Notes under the pieces: model-generated
What the model was told of the DNA's origin: nothing
The model's input: only the letters and a program-made list of their open reading frames with translations
Databases searched by the model: none
From: a virus
Virus record (IMG/VR): IMGVR_UViG_3300040801_002588
Span: 1 to 45,979 of that record
DNA length: 45,979 nucleotides
Reading direction: 5' to 3' (one strand)
In this document: in pieces, positions 16,696 to 26,900 of the stretch
Numbering within the stretch: the stretch's first letter is position 1
How the letters are laid out: each line of letters starts with the position of its first letter
Position numbers and translations under genes: made by a program

Positions 16696-19600
16696 ATGAG
16701 TGATTTCATTGGTAGACTAAAGCGAGCTCGTACGCTTGGTGAGCAGAAAGTACAACAGCTGGATGAACGTTTAGCTGAAAAGCGCTCGCGTCTGGATCCG
16801 GAAGAAGCGGGTTGGGAAGATGTACCCGATAATCAGTTCCAGATTGTTGATGGCGATACTGCATTCAATCCAGCCAATAATGAATATTTTCGTATTGCCT
16901 TCCCCGGCATGCGTACAGCTAATACGTTTGAATCCCGACCAGAAGTTTACGAACGTGATCCAGAATTATTTCAACGTCACCGTTTAGCACTGGCCAATAT
17001 CAAAGGTTGGCATCCTGATCGGGTAAGCATTGAGCACTTAGTTGAAGAAGGTAGAAGTGCCAAGTTTCGTATTGGGCAGGATTTGGGAGAGCAGATCCGT
17101 AACGGACAGCTACAAGCTCGCAGAATGGGTCGAGCAGCTGATGGACGTACTTTGCTTGAAGTACGTAATAAACAGGCACCCAATGAGTGGCGTGATTTTT
17201 ATACGGGACAAGATGAGAATGCCGATTATTGGACTAAGTTTAATTCCAGAAAAATTCTTGAAGATTTAGGAAAGCAGGATCTACCCGACCAACATCGCAA
17301 AGGCGAACGCAGCTTTGGCGAGTTAGCTACGGATCTACCATCACAAGCGCTGACTGGCACTATGAGCCTTGGTTTAGCTGGTGCACAGTTCGGGGCAAAT
17401 GCTCTTGGCTTGAACAACATCGAAGGTGTTAATGAAGCTTTTGCTGATGCCAATGATGCAGTTGAACGTCTGAAAAAATCCATGACCAGCGATGCGTCAC
17501 AGTATCGCTCCCGTATGTTCGATAAGCAGCGTGAACGAGCTAAGCAAATGGCTCCTATGCGGGAACAGATGTATCGCCAGAATGGGTTGACCGAGCGGCA
17601 AGCACGGGTAGCCGCCGGACTGGATGAATATAAAGATGCAATGACGGCTATTGGCAAGGAACCAGGAGCTATCCTGGATCTTGCTGCAGAATCATTACCC
17701 TCTATGTTTGCTGTAGGTATTGGCGGCATTGCAGGTCGTGCAGTGGCCATGCGTGCAGCTTCCAAAGCTGTATTGAATGATCTCAAAAAACGTCCTTTCT
17801 CCCTGCCCAAACTGACGGCTCGTGCTGAAGATGTGGGCAAAGACAAATTTAGCAGGGCAAACCGAGCACGATTGGCTGAAACAAAGAAAGACATCCGGGA
17901 AGGTTTGTACGATAAAGATGGCAAGCTAGACATAGATGCAGCAAAGAAAGCTGCGCATAACGCAGCCATGGATTTCTACAAAGACACGGAAGCCGGCAAA
18001 AACATCATCAAATGGGTCAGTAGGTCTACTGGTATAGCTGGCATTGGTGTGACAGAAACTGTTGGTAACGTCGCCGATGCATATAACTCAGTCATGACCA
18101 TGCCTGTGGATCAGTTGATGCAGTCAGAACGCTTTCAGGCACTGGTTATAGATCAGGGTCTGACAGTAGACGAAGCCAGACAACAAATGGCTGATCAAGT
18201 AGCCAGTGAAATTGGCACTAATACATTCTTGCTGGCAACGGCTACTGCTGCAGCATTTGGTACTGGCGCCTTTGAAGGTAAGCTGTTCCAGTTCAAGACC
18301 AATCCATTTGCGAAGGAGGTCGTTGGAGAAGTTGCCGAAGAGGGTGTGGAACAGGCAGCCAAGACCAGTTTAGGGGCACGTCTGAAATCAGCGCTATCAC
18401 TGAAGTCTGCTAAAGAAGCGACCAAGAAAGCCACGAAGGCTACAGGTGAAGCGGTCAAGAAAACACCATCATTGGCCAAAACTGCTGCTAAGGTGCAAGC
18501 CAGTGCTGGCGTACGTGTTGCTGGTCGTTCCTTGGGCGCAGGTGGCCAAGAGTTTATTGAAGAAACAGCTCAGTCAGGTGGTGGCACATACATTACACAA
18601 GCGGCCATGGAGCCCATTACGGGTGAAGCACCCCGATTGGGTGCAGCCTGGGATGCAGCACAAGGTGGTGCAGCAGGTCTGGTGACTGGTGTCTCGATGT
18701 CAGGCATTTCTGGCACCATCAAAGAAACCATCAAGAAAGCCGAACAAGCCCGCAGGGGCACACCCGATACTGTTGGATCAGGCACTATTCGTGATATCAG
18801 TGGTGTCCCGGGCGGTAGCAGTAATAATGCCAATCTTGTAATACGTGAAGAATTTGCAGAGGATGATTATGACGCAGTAGGTGCAGCAGAGGCTGCCTAC
18901 GAAGAGCTGGGCGATACTACTGCTGAAGACGCTCCGGCACGCTACCAAAACTATGCTGTAGCACGTGCTAAAGGTGCAGTTGCTGAGAGCGCTCTTGTGA
19001 CTCAGATCACCGAAGAGCAGGACCCCAATAAGAAGAAAGAACTGGTAACTAAACTGCAGCAAGTACGTGCTGCCAATCAGCAAGCAGATTCCAATTTTCA
19101 GGAAATGGTTCAACGTGAGCTGGGCGATATTGCGCCTCGGGCACGTGACGGTAATCTGACCGAAGATGACCTGAATACCATTGAGCAAGTGGCCGGTCGT
19201 GGCGCCATTCTGAATGAATTATTCCAAAGCACCAACCTACCCGAGCCAGTACGTGCCGCAATCCAGGCGGCATCAGATATTTATAACCTGATCCGAAATG
19301 AAACCAATCCCAGCAGCCTGTACAACCAGGTGAAAAAGCAGGCTTTGGTTATTGCTGAAAAAGATGGGCTCGAAGGCGAAGAAGCAAATAGCGTTGCTGA
19401 AGCACTGACGGAGAACTTGGTTGGTACCGGTCTGAGTGTATTCAACGACAGCGACGGCAACACCGTCAGTCGTGCTGGATTGGCAAGAGCCTGGAATCAC
19501 GCACAGGAATTTTTGCGTGCAGGTATGCCGGAAGAAGCCAAGGCTTTGGTGAACGAAAGACTTGATGCGCTGGCAGCAAATCTCTCACTTGATGAAGACA

Positions 19601-20955
19601 CAATCAATGAAATCAGAGACAAGTTCAACCAGCGTGTAGACAATGACCAGCAGATCAAGGAAGCAATCAAACAAGGCCCGGTAAAACCAGATGCCACACA
19701 AGCAGCAGGGGAGCAGGGAAAGGCGGCTGCAGCAACGCAAACAGGTGAGGCTACCCCAGAAGGTGCCCAGACGCCCAGAGCCGCTGAGAGCGGCCCACAG
19801 CGGCCAGAGTTTACCAGCACCAATAAGCAGGAGTGGAATGATTACTTGGCCCAAGTGCCGGATGAAGAGCTGGCACAGCTGAACAAAGACGTACGGGCAG
19901 CGGCAGGACGTAACAATGGGCAGGATGTAAGCGTAGCGCAACAGGCTATCAAAGAGGCTATTCTGGCTCGGAACAAAGCAAGCCAAGCTACGCCACGGCC
20001 GGGCCCTGAGCCTGAGCCTGAGCCTGAGCCTGAAGCTGAAGTTGAAGCTGAAGGAGGGTTGACCCCAGAACAGGAAGAGAACGAGCCAATTCTCAGCGGA
20101 GCCGAGATGCTCATCAACGATGACCCGCAATCTGATTTGGGTCAAAGTTATGTTGAACAACTGAGTGAAATCGAAGATCAACTGACAGAGGATCAGCAGG
20201 CACGCCTACAGACATTACGCGAGAAGATATCTGCAGCTGAGCCCGAGCCGGCGCAGCCGGCCGGGCCAGCTGCTGAAGAAGTAGAAGAAGAAGAAACCGG
20301 AGATGAAACTGCAGAAATTATCGGCAGAGAAGCCAAAGCCGCAAAGCAGGAAGTTGAACAGAACCTGGTATCGGCTTCCGTGTTCTTCCTGGATCCATTG
20401 AGCTCATTGATTCAGCGTTTGGAAATGGACGGCACAGACGTGCTGGATAAATACAGCGCATCACCAGCAACTCCTGTAAACGACATTGTGGGGCAGGTAC
20501 TGGAAGATGGTGCTGGAATGAATTTTGGTACATTTGCTGAGATGCCTGAAATAGCTGGCAATGTACAGGTAATTGCACGCAGTATGTCGCGGGATAATTC
20601 AGCGATCCAGAATTCCGCCAATGTAGTGACCAAGCTGCAGCAATTGCTATCTGCATTTCAGGATGATGTAAAACTGTACTATGAACGCAATCGCAACAAG
20701 CTGGGCACATCTGCAGAAAACCGCAGTGCCAGTGATTGGATGCGGGTGACACGTGGGGCAGAAGGTTTTACTTCATTGGATTTCGCTGACCAACTGACAC
20801 AAGGCCAGATTGGTGAAATAGAAAATACAGTGAATTCAGTGACAGGTCTGGCCGATGTGGACACAACCCCTGTCGAAGGTATCCGAGATCCACAGCAAAA
20901 GGCAGCAGCTGCACTAGCAAAATTGAAGAAATTCAATGAGCTATGCAAAAAATAA
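16696..20955 (+). CDS. Giant (1419 aa) internal virion / ejection protein
   Basis: The N-terminal part is basic and helical, then QIVDGDTAFN at residues about 49-58 followed by F-R-I; this loosely recalls the D-G-D-T...R-L core of staphylococcal-nuclease folds, but the downstream acidic residue is not clearly kept. Hydrophobic Gly/Ala-rich segments lie at about 319-355 (LPSMFAVGIGGIAGRAVAMR), 511-525 and 657-673, suitable for membrane insertion. Between them are Lys/Ala-rich helices. The C-terminal third is acidic and linker-like, including eight glutamate-containing hexamer codon repeats at 20005-20052. In size and place it corresponds to the internal protein next to vRNAP in N4 (gp51). It probably travels with the polymerase into the cell. 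No clear SD before its ATG. Confidence 0.6.
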   Translation: MSDFIGRLKRARTLGEQKVQQLDERLAEKRSRLDPEEAGWEDVPDNQFQIVDGDTAFNPANNEYFRIAFPGMRTANTFESRPEVYERDPELFQRHRLALANIKGWHPDRVSIEHLVEEGRSAKFRIGQDLGEQIRNGQLQARRMGRAADGRTLLEVRNKQAPNEWRDFYTGQDENADYWTKFNSRKILEDLGKQDLPDQHRKGERSFGELATDLPSQALTGTMSLGLAGAQFGANALGLNNIEGVNEAFADANDAVERLKKSMTSDASQYRSRMFDKQRERAKQMAPMREQMYRQNGLTERQARVAAGLDEYKDAMTAIGKEPGAILDLAAESLPSMFAVGIGGIAGRAVAMRAASKAVLNDLKKRPFSLPKLTARAEDVGKDKFSRANRARLAETKKDIREGLYDKDGKLDIDAAKKAAHNAAMDFYKDTEAGKNIIKWVSRSTGIAGIGVTETVGNVADAYNSVMTMPVDQLMQSERFQALVIDQGLTVDEARQQMADQVASEIGTNTFLLATATAAAFGTGAFEGKLFQFKTNPFAKEVVGEVAEEGVEQAAKTSLGARLKSALSLKSAKEATKKATKATGEAVKKTPSLAKTAAKVQASAGVRVAGRSLGAGGQEFIEETAQSGGGTYITQAAMEPITGEAPRLGAAWDAAQGGAAGLVTGVSMSGISGTIKETIKKAEQARRGTPDTVGSGTIRDISGVPGGSSNNANLVIREEFAEDDYDAVGAAEAAYEELGDTTAEDAPARYQNYAVARAKGAVAESALVTQITEEQDPNKKKELVTKLQQVRAANQQADSNFQEMVQRELGDIAPRARDGNLTEDDLNTIEQVAGRGAILNELFQSTNLPEPVRAAIQAASDIYNLIRNETNPSSLYNQVKKQALVIAEKDGLEGEEANSVAEALTENLVGTGLSVFNDSDGNTVSRAGLARAWNHAQEFLRAGMPEEAKALVNERLDALAANLSLDEDTINEIRDKFNQRVDNDQQIKEAIKQGPVKPDATQAAGEQGKAAAATQTGEATPEGAQTPRAAESGPQRPEFTSTNKQEWNDYLAQVPDEELAQLNKDVRAAAGRNNGQDVSVAQQAIKEAILARNKASQATPRPGPEPEPEPEPEAEVEAEGGLTPEQEENEPILSGAEMLINDDPQSDLGQSYVEQLSEIEDQLTEDQQARLQTLREKISAAEPEPAQPAGPAAEEVEEEETGDETAEIIGREAKAAKQEVEQNLVSASVFFLDPLSSLIQRLEMDGTDVLDKYSASPATPVNDIVGQVLEDGAGMNFGTFAEMPEIAGNVQVIARSMSRDNSAIQNSANVVTKLQQLLSAFQDDVKLYYERNRNKLGTSAENRSASDWMRVTRGAEGFTSLDFADQLTQGQIGEIENTVNSVTGLADVDTTPVEGIRDPQQKAAAALAKLKKFNELCKK
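20005..20052 (+). repeat. Tandem hexanucleotide repeat encoding Pro/Ala-Glu linker
   Basis: Four perfect CCTGAG units followed by CCTGAA, GCTGAA, GTTGAA and GCTGAA. They encode a Pro-Glu repeat that decays into Ala-Glu and Val-Glu, an extended acidic linker inside the 1419-residue protein. Such tracts change length easily by slippage. Confidence 0.9.
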
Positions 20956-20967
20956 CAGGACTTACTT

Positions 20968-23900
20968 ATGCCCTTAGTTTGTAGCATCAAAGGCAGAACT
21001 GCCGAACAGACCCTGAAGCGAATTCGCAGTGGCGAATTACAGGCTGTTAAACATATCACTGACGCGATGCGGGAAGCTCGTGAAGGTATGTATGACGGGG
21101 CAGGTTATCCAGCTGAAAAATTATTGAAGATTTTTACCATGCCTGAGAATGCCATCAGGCAAGAGGTCTATCAGACCTTGGCTCCATACGCCTGGATGGC
21201 CCTGGATACCGAGATCGATAACAGTATCCATGAACTCATCGAAAACCGTGACACGACCTTGGATGAGATTATTGAGCGGGTAGATGCAATTGCTCGGGAT
21301 GAAAACCTGACTCTGGATACCCGACTGAGTAATATCCGCACTGCAATGTTTGGCCGGTTGGCCAAATTTACCCAGGAAACGGGTAAGCGTCCTAGTCCCA
21401 AAGCACTGAACCTGGCACAAGGCACATCGGTTGCGTACATTGAATCCGTATTTTTGAATAAAGATTCCAAGTCCAAGTTGGATGAGGCCCGCAATAAAAA
21501 ACCTGTAGTGGATCATTTGTGGGATATTTTTGAGTCTCGATCAGAAGATAAAACCAATAGCATATTTGCATTGCAGGCCAATGCCATGGGCCTGTTTGAG
21601 ACTTTGTTGGGTCAAGGTCTGCTCTGGGATGTCGAGTTGGGTGAGATTGGCGCCAGTGGTGACGCATTCAAAGCAGCTGCATATCGCTATCTGGATTACC
21701 ACAAGAAATTTGTAAATGCCCTGCGTAAAGCAATGGGTCCATATGACCCTACGAAATCCAAGACAGCGCAGCATCCTTTATACAATAAAGGACAGAATTT
21801 TGATGAGCGGCTTCGGGAAGACCCATCATTTTTTCTACGCAATCCTATTACTGGTGAAATGCCGGCCAATGTTGAAGGTGCGTTGTCTGCAGCTGTATTT
21901 TGGTACGCCTCAAATATTATTGGTCGCACGCTCTATCTGAACCCACGCGAAGTCAATCGCAGATTGGGCAGGCGCCTGGATCACCCAGTTAGTGAGGATG
22001 AAATGACCAACCCTGAAATTCAGGGTGAGTCAGAAGAAGTCGCACGTCAGATGATTGGCAACATGGCCTGGAAAGCATTAGGCATGTACCACGACCGCAG
22101 CGTGCCGGGACACCACGAAGAATTGATTAAGATGGCGCTGGGCCAATGGGGATTGGAAACCTTGGCTGAGTTGGGCGTTATTAAACCGGAAAATGTACTG
22201 GTAGATCTGGCTGAAGTAACGGGTTCTCAGATCGCCGAATCAACCAAGGTACGATTGATCCAGTTGGAGCGCGTAGAGCGGGAGGACAGCGGTACATACA
22301 ACGAAGAAACCGGGATCCTTGAGGATTTTGAATACGATCCACCACCGCTATACAGACAGATGCTGGATACCTATTGGGCGTTGCGCAACAAAGGTGATAC
22401 CAGCCCCAAGAATAATAACGAACAAGAAGTTAAAGGCCATCTGCTGGGTCGTCTTTTTGGTTGGGGTAGTGATACCTCTTTGCCTATTTTGGCTGATGGG
22501 AATAGCGAAAAACCGGTTACTTCACCTAAGTTGTCCAGCGGCAATAACAGCGTGCCGCAGGTTATGGCAGATGCTGCTACTGTACATGCGCAGCGGGAAC
22601 AAAAGTTCAACACAGTAGGTATGCATGTGATGAACTTGATTGGTGTTGTACCGTTTTTGAATCTCTACACCAAGTACGAATCCAATCGCAACAAGATCCA
22701 CAAGGACAAACGTCAAGGCGCTATTGATCGGAATACACAGTTGCGAGCTGACGTCAATTTCATGAAGCGTTGGTTTGCTGTTGCCAAAGATCAGGGTTTT
22801 TACATTCCAAACCGTTTTCTCAATAACTGGCGTAACCATGAGGACTCCAGACTCAGTCGCCAGATGAGCAAGATCCACCGTGCATTTGTACAACCGGCAG
22901 AAACAGCGTATGTGATTAAAGCCGGTCAGGCAGGCCAGACTGAAAAGGAATTCCTAGTAGCCGTTGCGGAAAAGATTGGAATTTCGCTGAGAAAAGATCA
23001 GGTACCCCGGGGGGAACGTCCAGTTAAGTTTGATCCTGAAGCTTTGGAGACCTGGGATCAGGCCTATGAGCAGGCTCAGCTATATCTGAATCAACCCATT
23101 CTGAAATCAGATGGGACAACCAGCCGTCTGATCGTTGAGGTTGCTGAAGTACTGGGACGGTTATCTGATCCCACTCGCACCCATCGTGCCACTGCACAGG
23201 AATTAAAATTACTACAGGAGCTCAACTACAACGACCACGAGATTGAAGCTGAAGGCTTCATAGCGTTGATGAATTATGGGCGTTATTTGACTGCGCCCAA
23301 GGGCACTGAAATCGAAGTGTTCCAACCGGTCCAGTTTGATGCCAAAGGCGCCGGTTTGAATTGGCAGCTATCGCAGCTGATTACACTAGATACCTATGAT
23401 GAGTCCCTGAATAAACTGGCCACTGGCGGCTACAAGATCAATGACGAACAAGTCTTTGATCTAGACACGCGGCAAATGTCTACCATGAAGTATCTGGATC
23501 AGACTACAGACGCGTATGAGCGTCTGCGTGATGCCCGTGTTACGTACACAACAAGTGTGGCGCAAGGCAAGACACCCGTGGTAGTGGGCACTACCATTGA
23601 ATTCCAAGAAACGGACCTACGCATCACAGCGTTGACCCGTAACGTGGAAATTTCCAAACAAAACTTCCTGGATATACAAAGCCATACACGTCCCTGGGAG
23701 AGCATATTCCGCACATCCAAAGCCAAGTACGAAGAAGACTTGGCAGATTTACGGGCTGCTTACGCAGTTACGCTGACTGATGCAAATGGCAAAACCTTGC
23801 ACCAGACACTGCAGGAACTGGATTTGTTACCCAGTGATGCCAGCAAATCCCGTGAGCTGGTTAAGCATGTAGCCATGATCAAGGCCTACTTTGCCGGTGA

Positions 23901-26900
23901 AATTTCATTGGAGCAACGGCATATTGAGGATTTGTTCGATACGATCCGCAGCATGCTTGCCGAACAAGGCACTATTGATGAAGCGGCTCAATTCCTAAGT
24001 ATTCTGGTGCGTGCCGTACGCTTGGCAAATGCCATTGATATCAAGATTGATCCCGAATTCCGTAACCTGCCGGGCTATGAAGTAGGTTTGACGGATGCAA
24101 CTGTGATGGAACAAAAGTTAGGTGAAGCGCTGAAATCACTTAAGCCTGGCCAGCGTGTAGGCGCAGAGATCAGCTTTAACGATACCGACATATTCACGCA
24201 TAACTTCAAATCCAGATTGATGTCTGCATTGCGTATGACCTATGGTTCTTCGTTACGTTATGCATTGCGCATTGAGAATCTGAACCAGGATGCCGTACGT
24301 AAATTCATGAGTGAAGCCGTAAACATTATGGCCATCATCATACGACCGGTACTGGATCAAAAAATTAAAGAACAAAAAATGCTGGGACTGGATGTAGGTC
24401 CAGCTGAAATTAACCAGATTGTACGCAGCATGATCAAAGGCGGAATCTGGCCCACATTGCAGACGCACCTTTCCCATAATGCAGAAACTGGATTGGATGC
24501 CATGAGTTGGGATTTTGAAGCACTTGACGATGTGGCCTTCAAAATTGCACGTGAGCCTTCTGAGCGGGTCAAGAAAAACAGCGTCAAGGACAATGTTCGT
24601 ATGCTGATGCCACAAGGGCGTGGCGGCATTGCAGCTAATGTGCGCCTAAATCAGGCACTGAGTGACGCTGTAGTTATGATCCTGGTTGCTGAAAAGGTGC
24701 CCTTGATCAGCACCCTTGACGGTGGCATCACGTCACCCAAATTGGTGGGTGAAGCAGTACGTCTGGCAAATGAATACAGTGCTTCTTCGATGTTGGAAAA
24801 CAACATCATGGAGAATCTGTTCAATGAGCTCGCCAAGACATTGGTTATTTTGCGGGACGACAATACACTATTGCCACCGGATGTACGCAAGGTGGTCAAG
24901 GCCCGTTTACATGATGCTTTGTCACGTGACTACACACCAGAACCCTCAGTAAGTTTGCTGGATACCTGGCTGGGTCGATTTGAAGGTGTAGTGACCCAGG
25001 TTAAGAAAGCCAGAGAGCAGGCATTTTTCAGTGGGATACCGGTTCAATTCGGTAACTTTGTTTATCGAGGCGGTGAGATCACACACCAAAAGAAAGGTGT
25101 GGAATCCAATGAAAAAACGCCACTGGGTTTGCTGCAAGCAGAAATGGCAGCCAATCGCGGTCAAACTGTTGTTGGCTTGAAGGCGGTTACAGATGCATTC
25201 CTTAAATCCATGGAATCGTTTGAAACTCGCTATCGTGAGTTTGATGTCAAGCGGTTGGCTTATGGATTAAGCACCAATACCGAGTCACAGATGTTGCGTG
25301 GCATTCTGAGTCGCAGCAATAACGCTGGTGGCGCCAAAGAAGTCACACTACAAGAATTGCTGGAGGTTATGACGGATGCCAGCAATAACGTAGGTCGGCC
25401 ATTAACACATTCAATCATGCAAAACCTGGCTCGCTACGCCAAGGTATTCAATGCCAATGAAATCCGTGTGCGCTGGACAGATGCCCTGCTGCGGGATCCG
25501 GATAACCCCGCTAACCTGGTTTACGCTGAGTTCGATCCTAAAGCCAATGGCGGCAAAGGTATTATTCGTATTTCAGGTCCTTACTACACGGACAACAGCA
25601 ACCCTGATATGGATCTGTGGCAAGCCGTCACACACGAGATGGCACATGGCGTATTGCAGCGTAAGTTCGAGCAGATGTTTTCTGATGAGAACCTGGCTGA
25701 GAACGAACCACAGGTACAGGCATGGCTAGGTCGACAGATGTGGGCACTCAAGCAGCTCAAAAATGTCACCAGCATGCAATTGCCAATACAACGCATTGCA
25801 GAAGCAGCGAACAGCAAAAACCTCCGTAAGTTTATGCAGAACGAGGCCAACCGGGATTCAGTCATCAAGGGTCTGTCTGAGTTTTATGCCTGGAGTCTGA
25901 CCTCCAAGGAGAAGATCCCAGAGAGTCTGCAAGAAACTCTGTCATTGCCGGATCTGAATACACAGGCCAAGCTGGGTTTGAATGCGTTGATCCAACAGGA
26001 TCGACGTAACCGACGACAGGAACAGCAAGATGCACAAGGTGCTGCCACCCTGGTCGGACTGTTATCCATGCCGGGTGTAGACGTGGTTCAGAGTGAAGAG
26101 CTGCAGCGGCGCACTGAAGACATTCGTAAGCCTGGCCAGGAAGGTAATCCGCAAAGTTCATCCACTCCTACTTATGGAGATCCACGCATAGATGGTGTAG
26201 AAGGTGCGGGTGAGACTGATCTGAACTTAAAAGAATTTATCACCAGCTTTTACAATCGCACTACGGCAGATCAAGTGCAGTATGTGTTTGATGTACTCAG
26301 TGAACGAGAGCAAGGTGAAACTAGTCCTGAACACCAACGTCAGCTGAAAAGCATTATCCAACGCTTCATCATTCCGGGTATTCGCTCCATTGGTTGGGTT
26401 GAAACTCGTCTAATGGACAAAATGCCAACCGCCCGGCATGGTGGTGCTTATGCCTATGATAATGACACATTGGGTAAAGGCACAGTTTATCTGGGTGCCG
26501 CTGGTAACCAGCTCACATCTAATGCGTACATGTCGCTGGAAGAAATCGCAGCGCATGAATATCTGCATGCCATTATCAAATTTGCACTACGTAACAACAT
26601 TCATTTCCGTACAGAACTGCAGCGTCTGTTTCAATTGGCTAAGGATAATCTGACCTGGGAAAACTTAATGCCCCCGGCGGATCAGATTGTTGGTGATCCC
26701 AAAATTGCCGAGGAAGCGGCTAAGCGCAGGTGGGACTATATCTTTGAAGGCATGGGTCCGAATCCGCTGGAAGATTTCATGGCTATCGGGTTGACCAATG
26801 AACCGCTCTCCAATGCATTGAAAACCCTGGATCAGGCAAAGTTGAAGAACAAACCACTCATAGAGGGTACGTTCTCCGAACGCTTGCGTAATTTGTTGAC

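Noticed and set aside
23620-23670. R891...K897 as polymerase motif B in the giant protein
   Set aside because: The spacing to motif A fits N4, but there is no following Tyr-Gly; Y1092-G-S is a better match.
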